64,000 nt of DNA, taken from positions 67,629,253-67,693,252 of the forward strand of contig CM065297.1 in NCBI GenBank assembly GCA_032871835.1, read 5' to 3'. Below the pieces are notes generated by a model, which was not told the origin of the DNA, made no database searches, and saw only the letters and a program-made list of their open reading frames with translations. The DNA is from Dipteronia dyeriana. Lineage: Eukaryota; Streptophyta; Magnoliopsida; Sapindales; Sapindaceae. The translations under genes and the position numbers were made by a program. Positions 30,857 to 43,550 of this stretch are shown piece by piece. Within the stretch, counting starts at the first letter, position 1. Every line of letters begins with the position of its first letter.

Positions 30857-32519
30857 TATATAAAGGCATATGATAAAATAATGAATCACTAATGCATATA
30901 ATTTTCCTTTAAGCACATAGGTGGTTTTCCACCAAATTCAACAAATGCATTTAGCAATCATATCAACCAAATTAAGGAGGAATTGATTTCAACTACAATC
31001 ATATCAACCCCAAGCATGAAGGAATTGATTATAATTATGATCATATCAACCATGAGTAAGGAGGAACTAAATCAACCCCATACAAGGAGGAATTGATCAT
31101 TATCACAATCATATCAACCTCAAATAAGGAGGAATTGATTGCAATTTCGATCATATCAACCCCAAACTAGGAGGAATTGATCGCCAACACAATCATACTA
31201 TTATTACAAGATAAATGTTATGCATTCACAAGATTCAACAATTCAAACAATTAATATGCCAAGATATATCAAAGTAAAAATGATGTGAACATATCATACA
31301 AGAGAACAATGTATAATATACAATGTTCCCCCTTAATAAATGCTCTATCGAAGATCAAGATAGGATTTTGTTCACAATGATATTCACACAATCACACACT
31401 CATGCAATTTTAAAGAAATCAAAGAAAATAAGCTCTACAAACTATGAGAGAAACACCACGATTTTCAATCTCTCTCATAATTCTTCTAAAATTTCTAGCA
31501 AATCATATACACTCAAAAGCAAAACAAGTGTGTGTGTGAGAGAGAGATTGCTTCAAGCATATATAAAAGAGTAATTCAATTATCAACAAGCAAATTATAT
31601 CAATATCGATTCATCTTAAACATTACTAGTCAAGGTCAAACCGATTATCATCTGAAAATTTTACTTTAAGAGAATAGATTTCAAAATATGAACATGTGTG
31701 TGCTTCAAGCTTGTCAACCCGTTTCTGTTTTTCAACCCAAGCATTTCCAATTTTCAACTACACTTCTTTTAGCTTTTGGAAGCTCTGAATCAAAGATATT
31801 TCTAACTGATTCTTTTTCAACACTTCTTTGATTATTTTTTTAAACATAAATATATACTCTTCATAACGGCTTTCACTCAACAAAATGGTGTAGCTCTTTC
31901 CTACATTGGGCAGCTGCACAACCAGTATGTGTAGCCTTTTTCATAAAGGTGCTCGTTGAGTTCTATGTGGTGCTGAGAAGCATATAAGAGAAACAATATG
32001 TGCGCACTTTAAAAACCATGTTTTACGGCTTAAAAGCACATGTTCTTTGAGCAATACAAAGAGATTTACTCAAGATCAATACTTCTCAAGAGAGTAGCAT
32101 TCAAAGAATATGAAGATCTTATTTTTCAAAAGAATGCCACTCATAAATCAAACAAAACAAAGATTCATGTATCATGTATAAGACCTTTGTGAACGATTTC
32201 ACTAAATGATCTCTAGATGACAATTATTTAAACAGTAACATATGTATCCTAACCATGCTCTCTAGAATAATATTCCACATGATGTCATGCACACAAAGAA
32301 TTGAAAAGATGAAATATAAAGCAAGCTTTAAGAGTAAGGAAATACCTTAGCAAGCTTTTTTTAATCAATGAGAGGTCCCCGCTCTTTTTATGAGCTCTCT
32401 TGGCTTCTTTATCCTCATGACAACAAGTTGTCAATCTGTCATCCTAAAAGGATAAAGACCAAACATCTCAACTCAAACAAACATATAAAAATGACTTTCC
32501 ATAAAAGTCTTAACAATCA
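30857..32519 (-). other. E6 3' region: non-coding, with purine tract and minisatellite
   Basis: Positions 31500-31990 match the E5 3' region at 3100-3600. A purine tract (minus strand TTAAGGGGGAAC) is at 31324-31333. The tandem repeat at 30955-31197 is listed separately. No pol sequence is present, although in an intact element the whole pol gene would lie between here and gag. Confidence 0.55.
30955..31197. repeat. Minisatellite, ~45-48 bp unit, about 5-6 copies
   Basis: Each unit reads roughly ATCATATCAACCCC-AAR-AGGAGGAATTGAT followed by a variable 10-14 bases. Copies at about 30957, 31004, 31046, 31107 and 31150 differ by small indels. It lies just upstream of the env-like ORF of E6. Confidence 0.75.
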
Positions 32520-32524
32520 ACTGT

Positions 32525-34980
32525 TGTAAATTCACTTAACCAATTAAAGTGTAAAATATACCTAGGGGTGAATAGGTATATGCTCAAATTTTAATCTTCT
32601 TTAAATACACAAGTAATCTTATACAACACTTAGTATAATATCCAAAATGATAAATGACAAAGCAAATGTTCAAGCAACACAAATCAACTAAGTGAAGAAA
32701 TTAAAGATGCTAAAAATCAACACAAGATATTTAGGTTGTAAAACCTCCTAAGAGGAAACATCCACGGGTTGATACCACAATCATCGGCAAAAGCAAATCC
32801 ACTATTTCAAATAAGAGTTACACACTCAAGCAATCAGCACATGCTCTCAAGCTATCACTCTTACTCTACCCTTGAACCTAGTAATCTACTATGCCGACTT
32901 CCTATCTAAGACCTCCTGTCTCTAGAAAGATTCCTTGCTCACCTATCCGGATCCTCCTGACCCAAGGCAAGACTTCTTGCTCAATTATCCGAGTCCTTCT
33001 GACTCTAGTTAAGACTTCTTGCTTGGTTATCTGGATCTCCCCGATCCTAATTAAGACATCCTTGCTTGACTATCCAGATCACACCAATCCTAGCCAAGTC
33101 TTCTTGCTCAAGTCAAAGCTTCACTCACTTCAACAAGAGACTTAAACCTTTTACAAGGCAATGATCTAAGTGGATGCAAATGATGCAAACACAAACAAAT
33201 AGAGCAAGTAGATCAAACACACTCTATGAACATGCAACTAGTAACTAGATAATGCTTTCAAAGATCAATCACAAATATATCTAGAAAACCTAAGCATGTT
33301 ATAAACTAAGAACTAGTCAAGAAAAATAGAGATACCAACTGTTAATGACCTAGTTCTTAGAAAATGAAATCAAGTCTAGAAATAAACAATCAAGCACATG
33401 AACAAAAGATTTTTAGAGTCAATTTCATGATTATCAAGTTTAACACAAATCATTCAATTTAAACCAAATCTAGCTAAACTTGAAAATCAACAGAACAAAC
33501 CATAACATGTAATCAAAATCATTCTACTCATTCTTTTTAATCATATTATATCCATCAATAAGAAGATCAAAAAAGAAAACTAAGAAGATGATGATTTTAC
33601 CAAACGAGGATAAAATCTCGAACTGAAAATCTGAACACTGTGGATAATCAGGACATCCTTTGGTTCTGGAAATACTTGGGGTTTGTAGATCTCTTCATGA
33701 CACTTAATTTTGGTTTTTTAATTAAGTAAATTCGAGTTGTATTAAGAGAGAGATCACGAAAACAAAAAATGAATAGTTGCTTCTAAAATATACAGATCAA
33801 AAATGAATATATAAAAATATTCAAGGGATAAGCCGCGCGCAAATCAACATCCGATAACGCACGTTTTAAAAATTTCAAAGTAAATTATCACATACAGTAA
33901 GCTCACGTAAGTGACAGTAAGAAACCCAATGAAAGATGACGCATTGCGGCAAAGGACACACAATAGCAAAGGGTTCACATAGATGCGTCACACTTTATAA
34001 AAAGCTTATCAATTAAAATTTATTCCACGCAATGAGTTCATGCTAGAAGCAATCAAGTAAACAATAGGAAATCAAACATGTGACACCAAGTGATTTGATT
34101 GTTCATCCACACCGAACATTATATACATGCAATATAAGTAACAAAAACCCTTTTAAATCAGTAATCAAAATCAACCGAGATATGCCCGTTGGCATGTTGT
34201 GGCCAGACAGTAAATTTGGGCGAGATGGTCTCGGGCCTACGCGGCCAAGGGAGGCATATAGCAATTTGCCATTATTTTTCTCTTTTGCTCCCTTTCACAT
34301 ACCTCTCGTATTCTTCGACCGTTCTCCGATCTCCAAACTCCGAATTTGAATCCGTTTACGGATTACGAAACGGAATTCTCTCACAAACATGGATGACTAT
34401 GAAACTCAATCCAGAAAATAAAAATTTGAATTGATATACGAATACGAAGAAAATGGATGCAGCATAACTGGAAAGTTTCATATCTCTTGACTCGGAACTC
34501 GAAATCAAATGTATGAGTAACCAAAAAAACCGGAACTCAATAAGGAACAATATAACATCAAATTCAAGTCCAATATCCATGTTATATAAACATATAAACA
34601 TACAAACACATTTCACATCAGAATGATAACTACGTAGAGATAGTCTCTAATCATACATTTTTCCAAAACATGTTACTTTCATACCAATGCATGAGCATTC
34701 AACTTCAAGTGTGTGAATGTGTTATACCAAATAATGCACAACGATATAGGGACACAAATATATGATATGTGTGTGTGCGCTTACGCCTTGCAAGAGGAAT
34801 AAGAATCTTGATACCTTAGCATCCAAGTAAGCACATATCCTCTTGAACACGAACTTTGCATGCGAAGTTGCTTTCCTTCCTTGAAGCCCGATTTAATCAC
34901 GAATAACCTAAGCAACTAAGCAATACAAACAAAGAGTGTTTTGTTATGGAATCAAGCCAACAAAATTCTAAAACCTAACA
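32525..34980 (-). mobile_element. Sirevirus-type solo LTR with intact target duplication
   Basis: Plus-strand ends are TGTAAATTC and CCTAACA; ACTGT flanks both sides (32520-32524 and 34981-34985). It is 2456 bp and complete, so it serves as the reference for this LTR type. Hairpin units lie at about 32905-33112, and the GAGGAAACATCCACGGGTTG motif at 32752. No coding region is attached: the flanks are E6 internal sequence. Confidence 0.93.
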
Positions 34981-34985
34981 ACTGT

Positions 34986-36545
34986 CACCATATAAATTTC
35001 AAAAATGGACTTCTCTAAAGTCAATCAACAGATTTTGACTATCATAGCAATATTTGTGAGATAGCTAAGTTCATAACAAAGTTATAGGCAAAAAAAGCTA
35101 ATCTCACATGTGCATCCAATACTAATGGTAAGAGCACTCACCCTTGGCCCATTTAGTCTTGGGTGCACTAACATACAAATCATCACTATCTTTCTTGACC
35201 TTGTTGTTGAACCTAGTATGGAGACTTTCAACAATTTGATTCAAGAGAATATCATTGATATTCATCCCCTTTAGCACATTTACCTTATAAGCTTTGTCAA
35301 GTTTAGAGTGATTAACACTCTTCTTCACCCAATTCCTATTGGCATTCTTTGAAACAACATCATGCTTGTCAATATCTAATGCCATATCATGCTTCAATTT
35401 AAGGTTAATCTCTTTATCTCTGGATGCTTTTCTTATTTTGCAATACACAATGTATTTAGAACATTTGGGCATAATATGACCTACTGCATTGCAAAAGTGA
35501 CAATAGGAATAAAAGATGAGATTGTACCTTTTGGAATTGAAGAAGTGCTAGTGGGAGTTTGTAGAGATATCTTGCTCTTCTTTATACCTTTTGCTTTGGA
35601 AGGATTGACCCTAGGAGACTTCTTGATATTCCTTGATTTCACATTTCTTGAAGGAGGTGGTGCTACTACTAGCTTTTCCGTAACTTTCTAGATTATAGAT
35701 TCTCCTTAATGTTCAGCAAGATTCATGAATTCCTTCTTGTCGATTGAGTCATTTGCCGATTATTTGATAGCTTGCCTGGCTACATCGATTTCCTATTAAT
35801 AGTCTTGCTCTTTCTTTCTCAAGATAAAGATATCCTTCTCTTTACCAAGAAAAAGTATCTCAACTTCTTTAAGCTTCTTCAATATATCATTCTTTTTACA
35901 CACGAGCCTATAAGAAGTTTCAACAAACTCATCCACTTGAGTTTTTATCAAATCATCTCTCCCCCTAACCTATCTCAAAGCATAATCATTTTTTTTTCTC
36001 AAGGCCCTTAATTTTAACCACAAGCTTGAGATCGATTGTATCGTAGCAAGAACTATCTTGAAGACTTTGATCAACCTCTTTGTTTTTGGAAACTTGACAA
36101 TTATCCTTTTGCATGAGTAAAAGGTCGTTAAAGCAAAGAAGCTGCTAACATGATTTTCTTCTTCACAAGTTGACTCATCACTTGAGTCTTTATCATTACT
36201 AAAGCTATCATTACTCCATGTGGTCGTTATAGCCTTGCCTTCCTTATCCTCCATATTCTTTTCATTAGGACACTATGAGGCTTAATGATCATGCTTTTTA
36301 CATTTGAGGCATTGAACCTTACTATTGCTCTTGGCTTGACCACTCTTAACATTTCTTGGAGTGAATGACTTCCTAACTTCCCTTTCTTTATATGGGTTAC
36401 CACATCCTCTAATGAACTTTTTAAATTTCCTAACCAAAAGTGCCATCACCTTATCCTCATCCTCATCCTTATCATCACTATCCTCTTCGATGGCCTTTAG
36501 AGCTATACCTTTACCCTTAGATTGCCTTGTATCACATTATAATAA
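34986..36545 (-). pseudogene. E6 gag, truncated at both ends, pol missing
   Basis: Starts within gag at about 36545, in the KGKGIALKAI block that in E1 lies near 28000; the gag core upstream is gone. The first zinc knuckle, QCLKCKKHDH*AS*C, is near 36320-36280; an acidic region follows (36254-36150); the second zinc knuckle, YCHFCNAVGHIMPKC, is near 35505-35460. Sequence ends at TKWAKGECSYH (35122), equivalent to just before the protease in E1. The rest of pol is deleted. Several stops and frameshifts lie between the blocks. Confidence 0.75.
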
Positions 36546-39152
36546 CTAATGTAAGCTAAAGTAGACTATTGAAAAGTATATTCAATTTGAGCATATTAAT
36601 TGAAGTATACAATTTTCATGTTAAGTATTCAATCTAAACATAGATTGATTAGTACTTGCATTCATATATGTGATCAATGTTCATAAGTTCAAGTAGTTAG
36701 AATGACTAAATACAAATAAGTCAATTTACAAAGTATATTATATATACATGTTTGATCTGAAGAGTGTTTACATTACAAGCTCTTCAAAAATTCTTGTTTA
36801 CAAAGAAATGAAGTTATGATAGTCTAAACAAAATATAACCAACACATACAAACAAAGTACAAGAGGTAAGGATAGAAACATTTGACATATCTTTTTTTAT
36901 GTGGAAAACCTCTAAAGAGGAAACATTCACGGGTTGATACTACAACCATCGACAAACTATCTTTCACTAGATGATAAAATTACATCCTCAAAAGTGACCA
37001 ATCAACACATGAAATACATACTCTCTAGGACATAACTTTTACCCAACCCTCAGGCCTACTAGTGAAATAAACATAGCCAACTTTCTATCCAAGACACATC
37101 TCGTATATCTAAAAAGCTTCCTTTGCTTGACTATCTGTACCTTTGTCCTAACCAAGACTTCTTGCTTAACTATCTAGACTTTTGTCCAAGTTAAGACTTC
37201 CTTGCTTGTCAATCCGAACTATTGTCCTAGCCAAGGCTTCATGCCTTTTACAAGGACTTCTTAACGTGATCAAATGTATGCCAATGCAAACATATGCAAC
37301 ATAGAATATGTGATCAATATATCTTATGGAAACTAGATATGAATAATGAGCACAGAAGGTATGTTTATATAGTTTACAATCCTCATAAAAAAAAAGTCAT
37401 CATACAAATCAAGCATGTATATATAATATGTATGGATTAGGTAAACTTCATGAAGAACTAGACTAAGGCATTCAACAGCATAAAATATGATTGCCTAGTT
37501 CTTTAAACATAAATAAAAACCTAGAACATGTGAAACACCAAAAATATGTCAAGATCTAGATACTATTCATGTTACTAAAGCTTGAAAACATATAATATAC
37601 ATGAAGCTTTTATTCAAGTCTTTAGAACTAAAACCAAAATTGCTGAGATCATGAGATATGAACAATAATATTTTCTAACAATCATTTTGAGCATTTATTT
37701 ACAAAATATCAATTAAAACACAAATAGGCTCTAAGTAATCAACTAATAGTGCTAATCCAAAATATATTTAATTAAGAAGACCTAGCACATGTAAAGGCTA
37801 TCAATCATCAAAATAGAATCAATTGAAGCACAAAAAGCCCTAGATAAAAAGTTAGTCACAATACAACTCACAAGCATATGAAAACATAGATTTATAAAAA
37901 CCTAAATCAACATGCTAGTCTCTAATTAAGCTCAACTTGCTAAAAATTGAAGCTCTATCTCATAATAGATTTTTTCAAGTAACATATATATATAAAGAAT
38001 AAGAAAACCTAAGGTGATTGAAAACTTTGAAGATCAAAACACAATGAATTAGTCAATATCTTGTAAAAACGTGCAGTAACAAATCTAGGTGTAGAACCAC
38101 CACAAAACTTGAACTAAACACCTCATACTTACTTGAAGACTATTAAGGACTCCAATACGAAGAGTCTCCAACTTGAATCACTCAAATCGGATGTAAAATG
38201 AGTGAGTTATGGTGTTTGAAGGTTAGGAGAATTTCAAAGAAATTTTCTGCTCTATTTTCTTCTATTTAATAAAATGCGAGGGAGAGAAGATATTAAAGTG
38301 AATGAGAGAGAAAGTACGGTGGAGACATAGAAATCTCGGGTGTTAAAGTGCTACTATCCACATCACCACCCCATGGAGGTGCGTGAGCCTCACTGGGGCA
38401 GAAGGTGTATCGTCTCGTATGCTCACACGCCTCCATGGGAAAGGGGTGCAAGTGGCACTTTGCCACTCTTTCCTACTTTAACCTTTTGGCACTCCTCTCG
38501 TGTTCTTTGACCGTTTTCTGGTATCCAAACTTTGAATTTGAATCTATTTTCAGATTACAAACTTTAACTCTCTTAAAACATGGATGTCAATAAAACTTTC
38601 ACAAAAGATATGGAAATCGATTCGATACACAAAGACGAAAACCATGAATGTTAAACACATGAAAAGTTTTGTAACTTCAAACACGAAACTCTAAAAATAA
38701 TGAATGAGTTACTAAAATGACTAGAACTCAATAAGGAATAATATATGTATATATTCAAGTCCGATATTATAAAAATTTAGCCAAACAAACACAAGAATAT
38801 ACAAGTATGTCATTTTCTAGATATAGTCCTTGAACATGCACTATTACAAAGTTTGTCATTTGAAATCTAATGCATGTCCATATACTGATATTTGTGTGTA
38901 TTATGTTATGAAAAATAAGCACAATGATGTAGAGACATAAATGGATGCAATGTACATGTATGCCTAAACGCCTTGTAAGAGGAATGAGGTTTAAATTACC
39001 TTTGATGTGAAATAAGGCTTGTTCCTTTTTGAAGGCTTCTCCTTGCTCGACAAGTTGTCATTCTTCCTTGAAGCTTGAATCACCACGACTTAGGAAACAA
39101 CTCAATACAAGGGAAATTTGTTTTGAAATAGAATCATGCCAACATAACTCAT
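36546..39152 (-). mobile_element. E6 5' LTR (main part)
   Basis: Matches the E6 3' LTR from about 36900 (GAGGAAACATTCACGGGTTG) through the hairpin remnants (37085-37255) to AATCATGCCAACATAACTCAT at 39152, where Angela-1 begins. The sequence at 36546-36890 should be the LTR end but matches other copies weakly; the true LTR/internal boundary there is uncertain, and the primer-binding site is gone. Confidence 0.7.
39148..39152. repeat. Target-site duplication of Angela-1 (left copy)
   Basis: CTCAT; the right copy is at 48571-48575. The paralogous E6 3' LTR reads AACTCATAAACC without interruption at 20503-20514, which confirms the empty site. Confidence 0.93.
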
Positions 39153-41363
39153 TGATGGGATTATGCTCGATAGCAAGAGTATAATAATGTATTTGACAAT
39201 CTTTTCATATTAATAAAGTGATTTCTAGTTTAACAAATCTTATAGCATTTACAGTTTAAATATTAAAATTGTCAAATGTAAATAATCATAAGGTCAAAAG
39301 ACTATGACAAAATAAGAATTGTTCCTACATCTGTATATGTATGAGGTAGACACAATTCATTAGTTAGTCTTGAATAATATTCATAACTTATGATAAAAGG
39401 TTGGGCAAATTTATCTTGTCAAAGTTGTAGATTCTTTTGCTAGCATTTGAGTGGGATCAAATGTGTTATGATGAGTGTAAAATCATCAAAGTGTGGTGTC
39501 TTTGGACAAAAGAATCTAGTGCACTGGGTGCATTGAATAGGATCACAATGAAATAATTTTTCTAGAACCGTCAATGGATAAAATTTTCAATTGAAGACAA
39601 ATGGAGAGTCTATCTTAATCCTGAGATAAATGATGGACTTATGGTTGCAAGTGTTATCATTTGAGCTATCAATGAGTACGATTATATAGCATAGTCTATC
39701 CCCGATAGTTTGGTGGTATTCAATTGTTAATCGATAGAGGATTTCATTTATAGATATGGACATCGTGGTTCCATTTATTAAATGAGAGTAAAATATCATC
39801 ATATGGATGTTTTGAGGTATTGGATATTAAATCTTAACGTAAAGTTTTCAATAGTGTCTATTGAAACATGGCATTTGGATAAGTCAAAATATCCAAGTTC
39901 AAAATGTGGTCATATGAGTAAATATGGTAACGTGGAGAGCTATAGACGGTATATGAGCTCTTGACGATTACTGATATTCTTCACGAGGATACAATTTCTC
40001 CAATAAGGTTGTCTAGGGTATGAATGAGTAACATCAACTTATTTTATCTTTATTTAATAGTTCAATTTTAGTTCTTTAGTGGAATGAACTAAAATTAATA
40101 GATCGAACCTAAGTGAATCATTTGTTGATTGTGATTGGGTTGTGTCTATTGGGGCTTAAATTTAGATAGCCCGCCAAGATCCCCAATCCACACGAACTTG
40201 CATGGATCACTTGATATATTCTACCGGACCAATTTAGGGGTCTATCTAGAATTGTATTAAGGCATGTTGACTTGTTTCTTTTTGTAAAAATGGGTCTAGT
40301 TCACATGTCGACATTTTATAAAAGTCCAATGGATTTAATAAAATAAGAAAAATAATATATATGCCTATATATTGTCATGGGCGGCAATGCTAATATATAA
40401 AAGCATAAATATATTATTTTTTATTTTATTATAATTAAATGGAAATTAATTAAATTGGTAATTAATTAATTATTTAATTAAAAGTCAAAATCTTTTTTTT
40501 TTATTAGGAGAAGGTCTCCTAATATTATACTATTGTTGGTAGTATAATTAATATTAAAGACTATATTTGATAAGTAGATAAATAAAAGGAATTATTTATC
40601 TAGTCAAATTAGGAAGTCTTTAATATGGTCACAAATACACTAATGAGTTGGATTATGAGTCTTGGTGTAGGAAATAATTCTTTTTGGAAAATGATTCTTG
40701 GTCACTAAGTAAATCCACCTAAGGAAATGATTTTTTCCCACCAAGTAAATCCTTCTTAAGAGAGGATTTGGTCTCCTGTATATACTACCTATAAATTTTG
40801 ACCAAGCCTTAGTTTTTGGTGTGAGAAGTTGTTTTTTTTTATTGTTAAAAAAAAAAAGAAAAAAAACTTCGTCCAACTCATTGTGTGAAGAATTCGGCTA
40901 ATCATAGAGAAAAGAGGCAACTTATTTGTTTTCGATAGTAGACTAGTATCCTTTGCATCAAAAGGGTTTTGTGTACAACATCGAATCATGGTTCACATGA
41001 GTTTCAATCAAATTGATTGATAATTCAAAAGTGACCGGACGTTCTTGGTTTTTCTCTTAGAGGATTATTGTGACTAACAAAGAAGAATATTTTGTTTGTT
41101 TCCATCTTCTGGTATACAATTTAAAGAAAGGGAGCCCACACTCCTAGGTAATTCACATTCGTGATTAGATTGGAAGATCTTGTGAATTCAATTCGACGCT
41201 AGTTCAATGGTCACGAAAAAAAAGGTACGATACTTTTTATATACATCAATTAATCTAGAGTTAAGGTTCTTGTTATTAAAAAGGAAATTTTTTATTTATA
41301 CGCAAACCCTAATTTTCTAATTTTCTCACGCTTCCGTTGCGTTTTGAACCGATTTTCCCTACA
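39153..41363 (+). mobile_element. Angela-1 5' LTR
   Basis: Starts TGATGGGATTATGC (usual TGTTRGGATT) and ends TTTTCCCTACA, adjacent to the primer-binding site. Includes repeated GATTCTTGGTCACYAAGTAAATCC units at 40675-40765 and a TATA-like CCTGTATATACT at 40774-40785. Confidence 0.93.
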
Positions 41364-41365
41364 AT

Positions 41366-41377
41366 TGGTATCAGAGC
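41366..41377 (+). other. Angela-1 primer-binding site
   Basis: TGGTATCAGAGC, complementary to initiator tRNA-Met, two bases after the LTR end. Confidence 0.95.
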
Positions 41378-42792
41378 CTGGTTGTACCCTTGAATAATTG
41401 ATGTATGTGTTCATGAATCTTTTTTTTATTGTATATATGCATGTTTTTGAAAGATATGACACTCTAGGTATTCGCATATATATTTACATTGGAATGTATG
41501 GATATATATATATATATGTTTTATATGTGGTTTGTTATTGCTCAATTTTGGTCCTAGAATTTCAATGTATTTTTCTTTTGGGATTGTAACAAGAAGGGTG
41601 GTTTATTATCGCCATAATTATCTTCTTGATAGTTGCTAAGTTTTTATTTTATTTTGTTGTACTAATTAAAAAAAAATCTGCACTTGTTATAATAAAAATA
41701 CAAACTGCACTTGTTGTAATAAAAAAAAATCTGCAGTATTTTTTTTATTTTAAATTCTTTTGTAATACATTCAAGTATTGAAGACTCGAAGGTTTGAAGA
41801 ATTGAGAGCAACCGGAACAAGTTTGGGACCATGTGACCCGTAGCAACAAACTTGCGTGTGAAGAGCCTGCGGCCACATTTTTTGTGGCATGGGCTGCACA
41901 CGGCAGCCCTATGGAAGCCATGGGCTGCGCATGACAGCCCTTTATGGGGTTGTGGCATGCGCACGCCCATGGGTAGGAGCCAAGGGTGTGCATGCCCATG
42001 AGAGGCAGCCGAGAGAGTCCAAACGAAGAAGGTCACGTGAAAACTTGTTCGCCAAGAAAGGAGTTTTTTGTATTTCAAGCATGTAATATACTTGCTTTTT
42101 TAGGATGGACCCAAATTGTAGCTATTTATATTTTTTGTAAATATTGCAATGTTTGTCATTGTTTGATAACATGTCATATAGAATAGGAGTGCCACTCATA
42201 TATCTCTTTTGGTATGAACATGCATAGAATGGTTTAGGTATCTAAATTGGCATCTAGATAACTTGGTAAATCATTCTTTGGAATTCGATCACACGCCTTA
42301 AATAATTGAGTGGGAGAAGGTGTTTTGGAACACCTACGGCCTCCAAGTTTGGTTGAGCTTTATGTTTCATGTAATAACCTCCCAAGAGGTATCCATGAAT
42401 GGAATTTAGCAAGATACTTCCTTACAAGGATGGACTAGACAATTAGCCCAAGCGATATCTACTCCCAAATGAGAGATATTCATGAGGGATTATATTGAAG
42501 GTCGATAACTTGGTAACACACTCAATATGAGTTTATTAATATCTTCCCAAGAGTTCTTGTTAATAAAATCACAAGGCTAAAATTAAAAACGTTGGTTGTT
42601 ATGTTAACAATTAGGTGGGACCTAGTCCAATTAGTAAATGTTGCGAACTCTCAAAGGAGGCGTAACATTTATTGGTGTTGGATCACCGTTGAATTTTTAT
42701 GATTGAATTATTTTATTTTATTCAAGATAAATATTCGAAAGTGCTTTATCATGATTATTTACTTATATAATTTTTGTTATTATAAGGAAATC
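41378..42792 (+). other. Angela-1 leader with GC-rich repeated segment
   Basis: Non-coding 1.4 kb between primer-binding site and gag. It contains a short TA run near 41500-41515 and a GC-rich block at 41880-42010 in which CATGGGCTGCRC and GCAGCCCT words are duplicated and CATGGGCGTGCGCATGCC-like inverted words occur. Angela-2 keeps a shorter related block (55560-55740); Angela-3 has lost most of it near 61200-61260. A role in RNA packaging or translation is conceivable but untested. Confidence 0.6.
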
Positions 42793-43550
42793 ATGACCCC
42801 ATCCCTAATCAACATCCTAATAGATAATACTTTAACTGATGATAATTATGTCACATGGAAAAGGAAAATTGGGTTGTTATTGCAAGCTGAAAAACATAAA
42901 TTCGTTATGTCTATTCCTTAACCACCAAACTAATGAATCTACTCGGATGCAAAAAGATGAGTATTAGTAGTGGAAGTCTTCAGATAAGATGGCTAAATGT
43001 ACGTTATATTATGGCCACATCTCTTATCTGTTGCAACAGCAACATGAAAGAATGGAAACTGTTGCCGATATAGTGATGTCTCTAGAGGAGATATTTGATA
43101 TGAGGTCTAGGACGACTAAAAGAGAAGCAGTGACAACTTTTACGAATCTTAGGATTAAACCTAGACAGGGTGTGAAAGATTACATGATGAAAGTCATAGC
43201 ACATCTCAACATTGCTGAACTAAATGGTGCTGAGATAGATGGTAAGACCAAAATTGACATGATTGTCAACTAACTATCGGTTTCCTTTGATGAATTCAAG
43301 TTGGACTACACCTTGAATAATAAGGAATACACCTTGTAAGGCCTGATGCAAGATGTTCAAAGAGCGGAAAAAATCCTTGTGAAAGGCAAGGGTTAAGAGA
43401 TTCATATGCTTGGTAAGTTGCTACTGTTAAAGACCCGGAAGAAGGTCAAGAGACAACAGAAGAAAAAGCAACTTGAGCTTTCTTAGAAGAAAAGCGAGAT
43501 AGTAACCAAGATCAAAGGGAAGTGTTTCTTTTGTGGTGAAAAGGGTCAAA
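42793..43550 (+). pseudogene. Angela-1 gag
   Basis: Starts MTPSLINILIDNTLTDDNYV at 42793; the NYVTWKRKI core is typical of copia gag. A stop follows after MSIP and the frame breaks, then MAKCTLYYGHISYLLQQQHE to MKVIAHLNIAELNG continues to 43273. A half zinc knuckle, CFFCGEKGQ, lies near 43518-43545 and breaks off at the usual His. It is joined directly to sequence that normally follows the protease active site, so the gag end and protease are deleted. Confidence 0.88.

Noticed and set aside
36520..36560. GTGATACAA match as proof of the E6 LTR terminus
   Set aside because: The similar word in the solo LTR near 14695 is in the opposite sense; boundary left uncertain.
41662..42078. 138-residue minus-strand ORF in the Angela-1 leader
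   Set aside because: It is the antisense of the GC-rich leader block, where stops are rarer; not conserved in Angela-2 or Angela-3.
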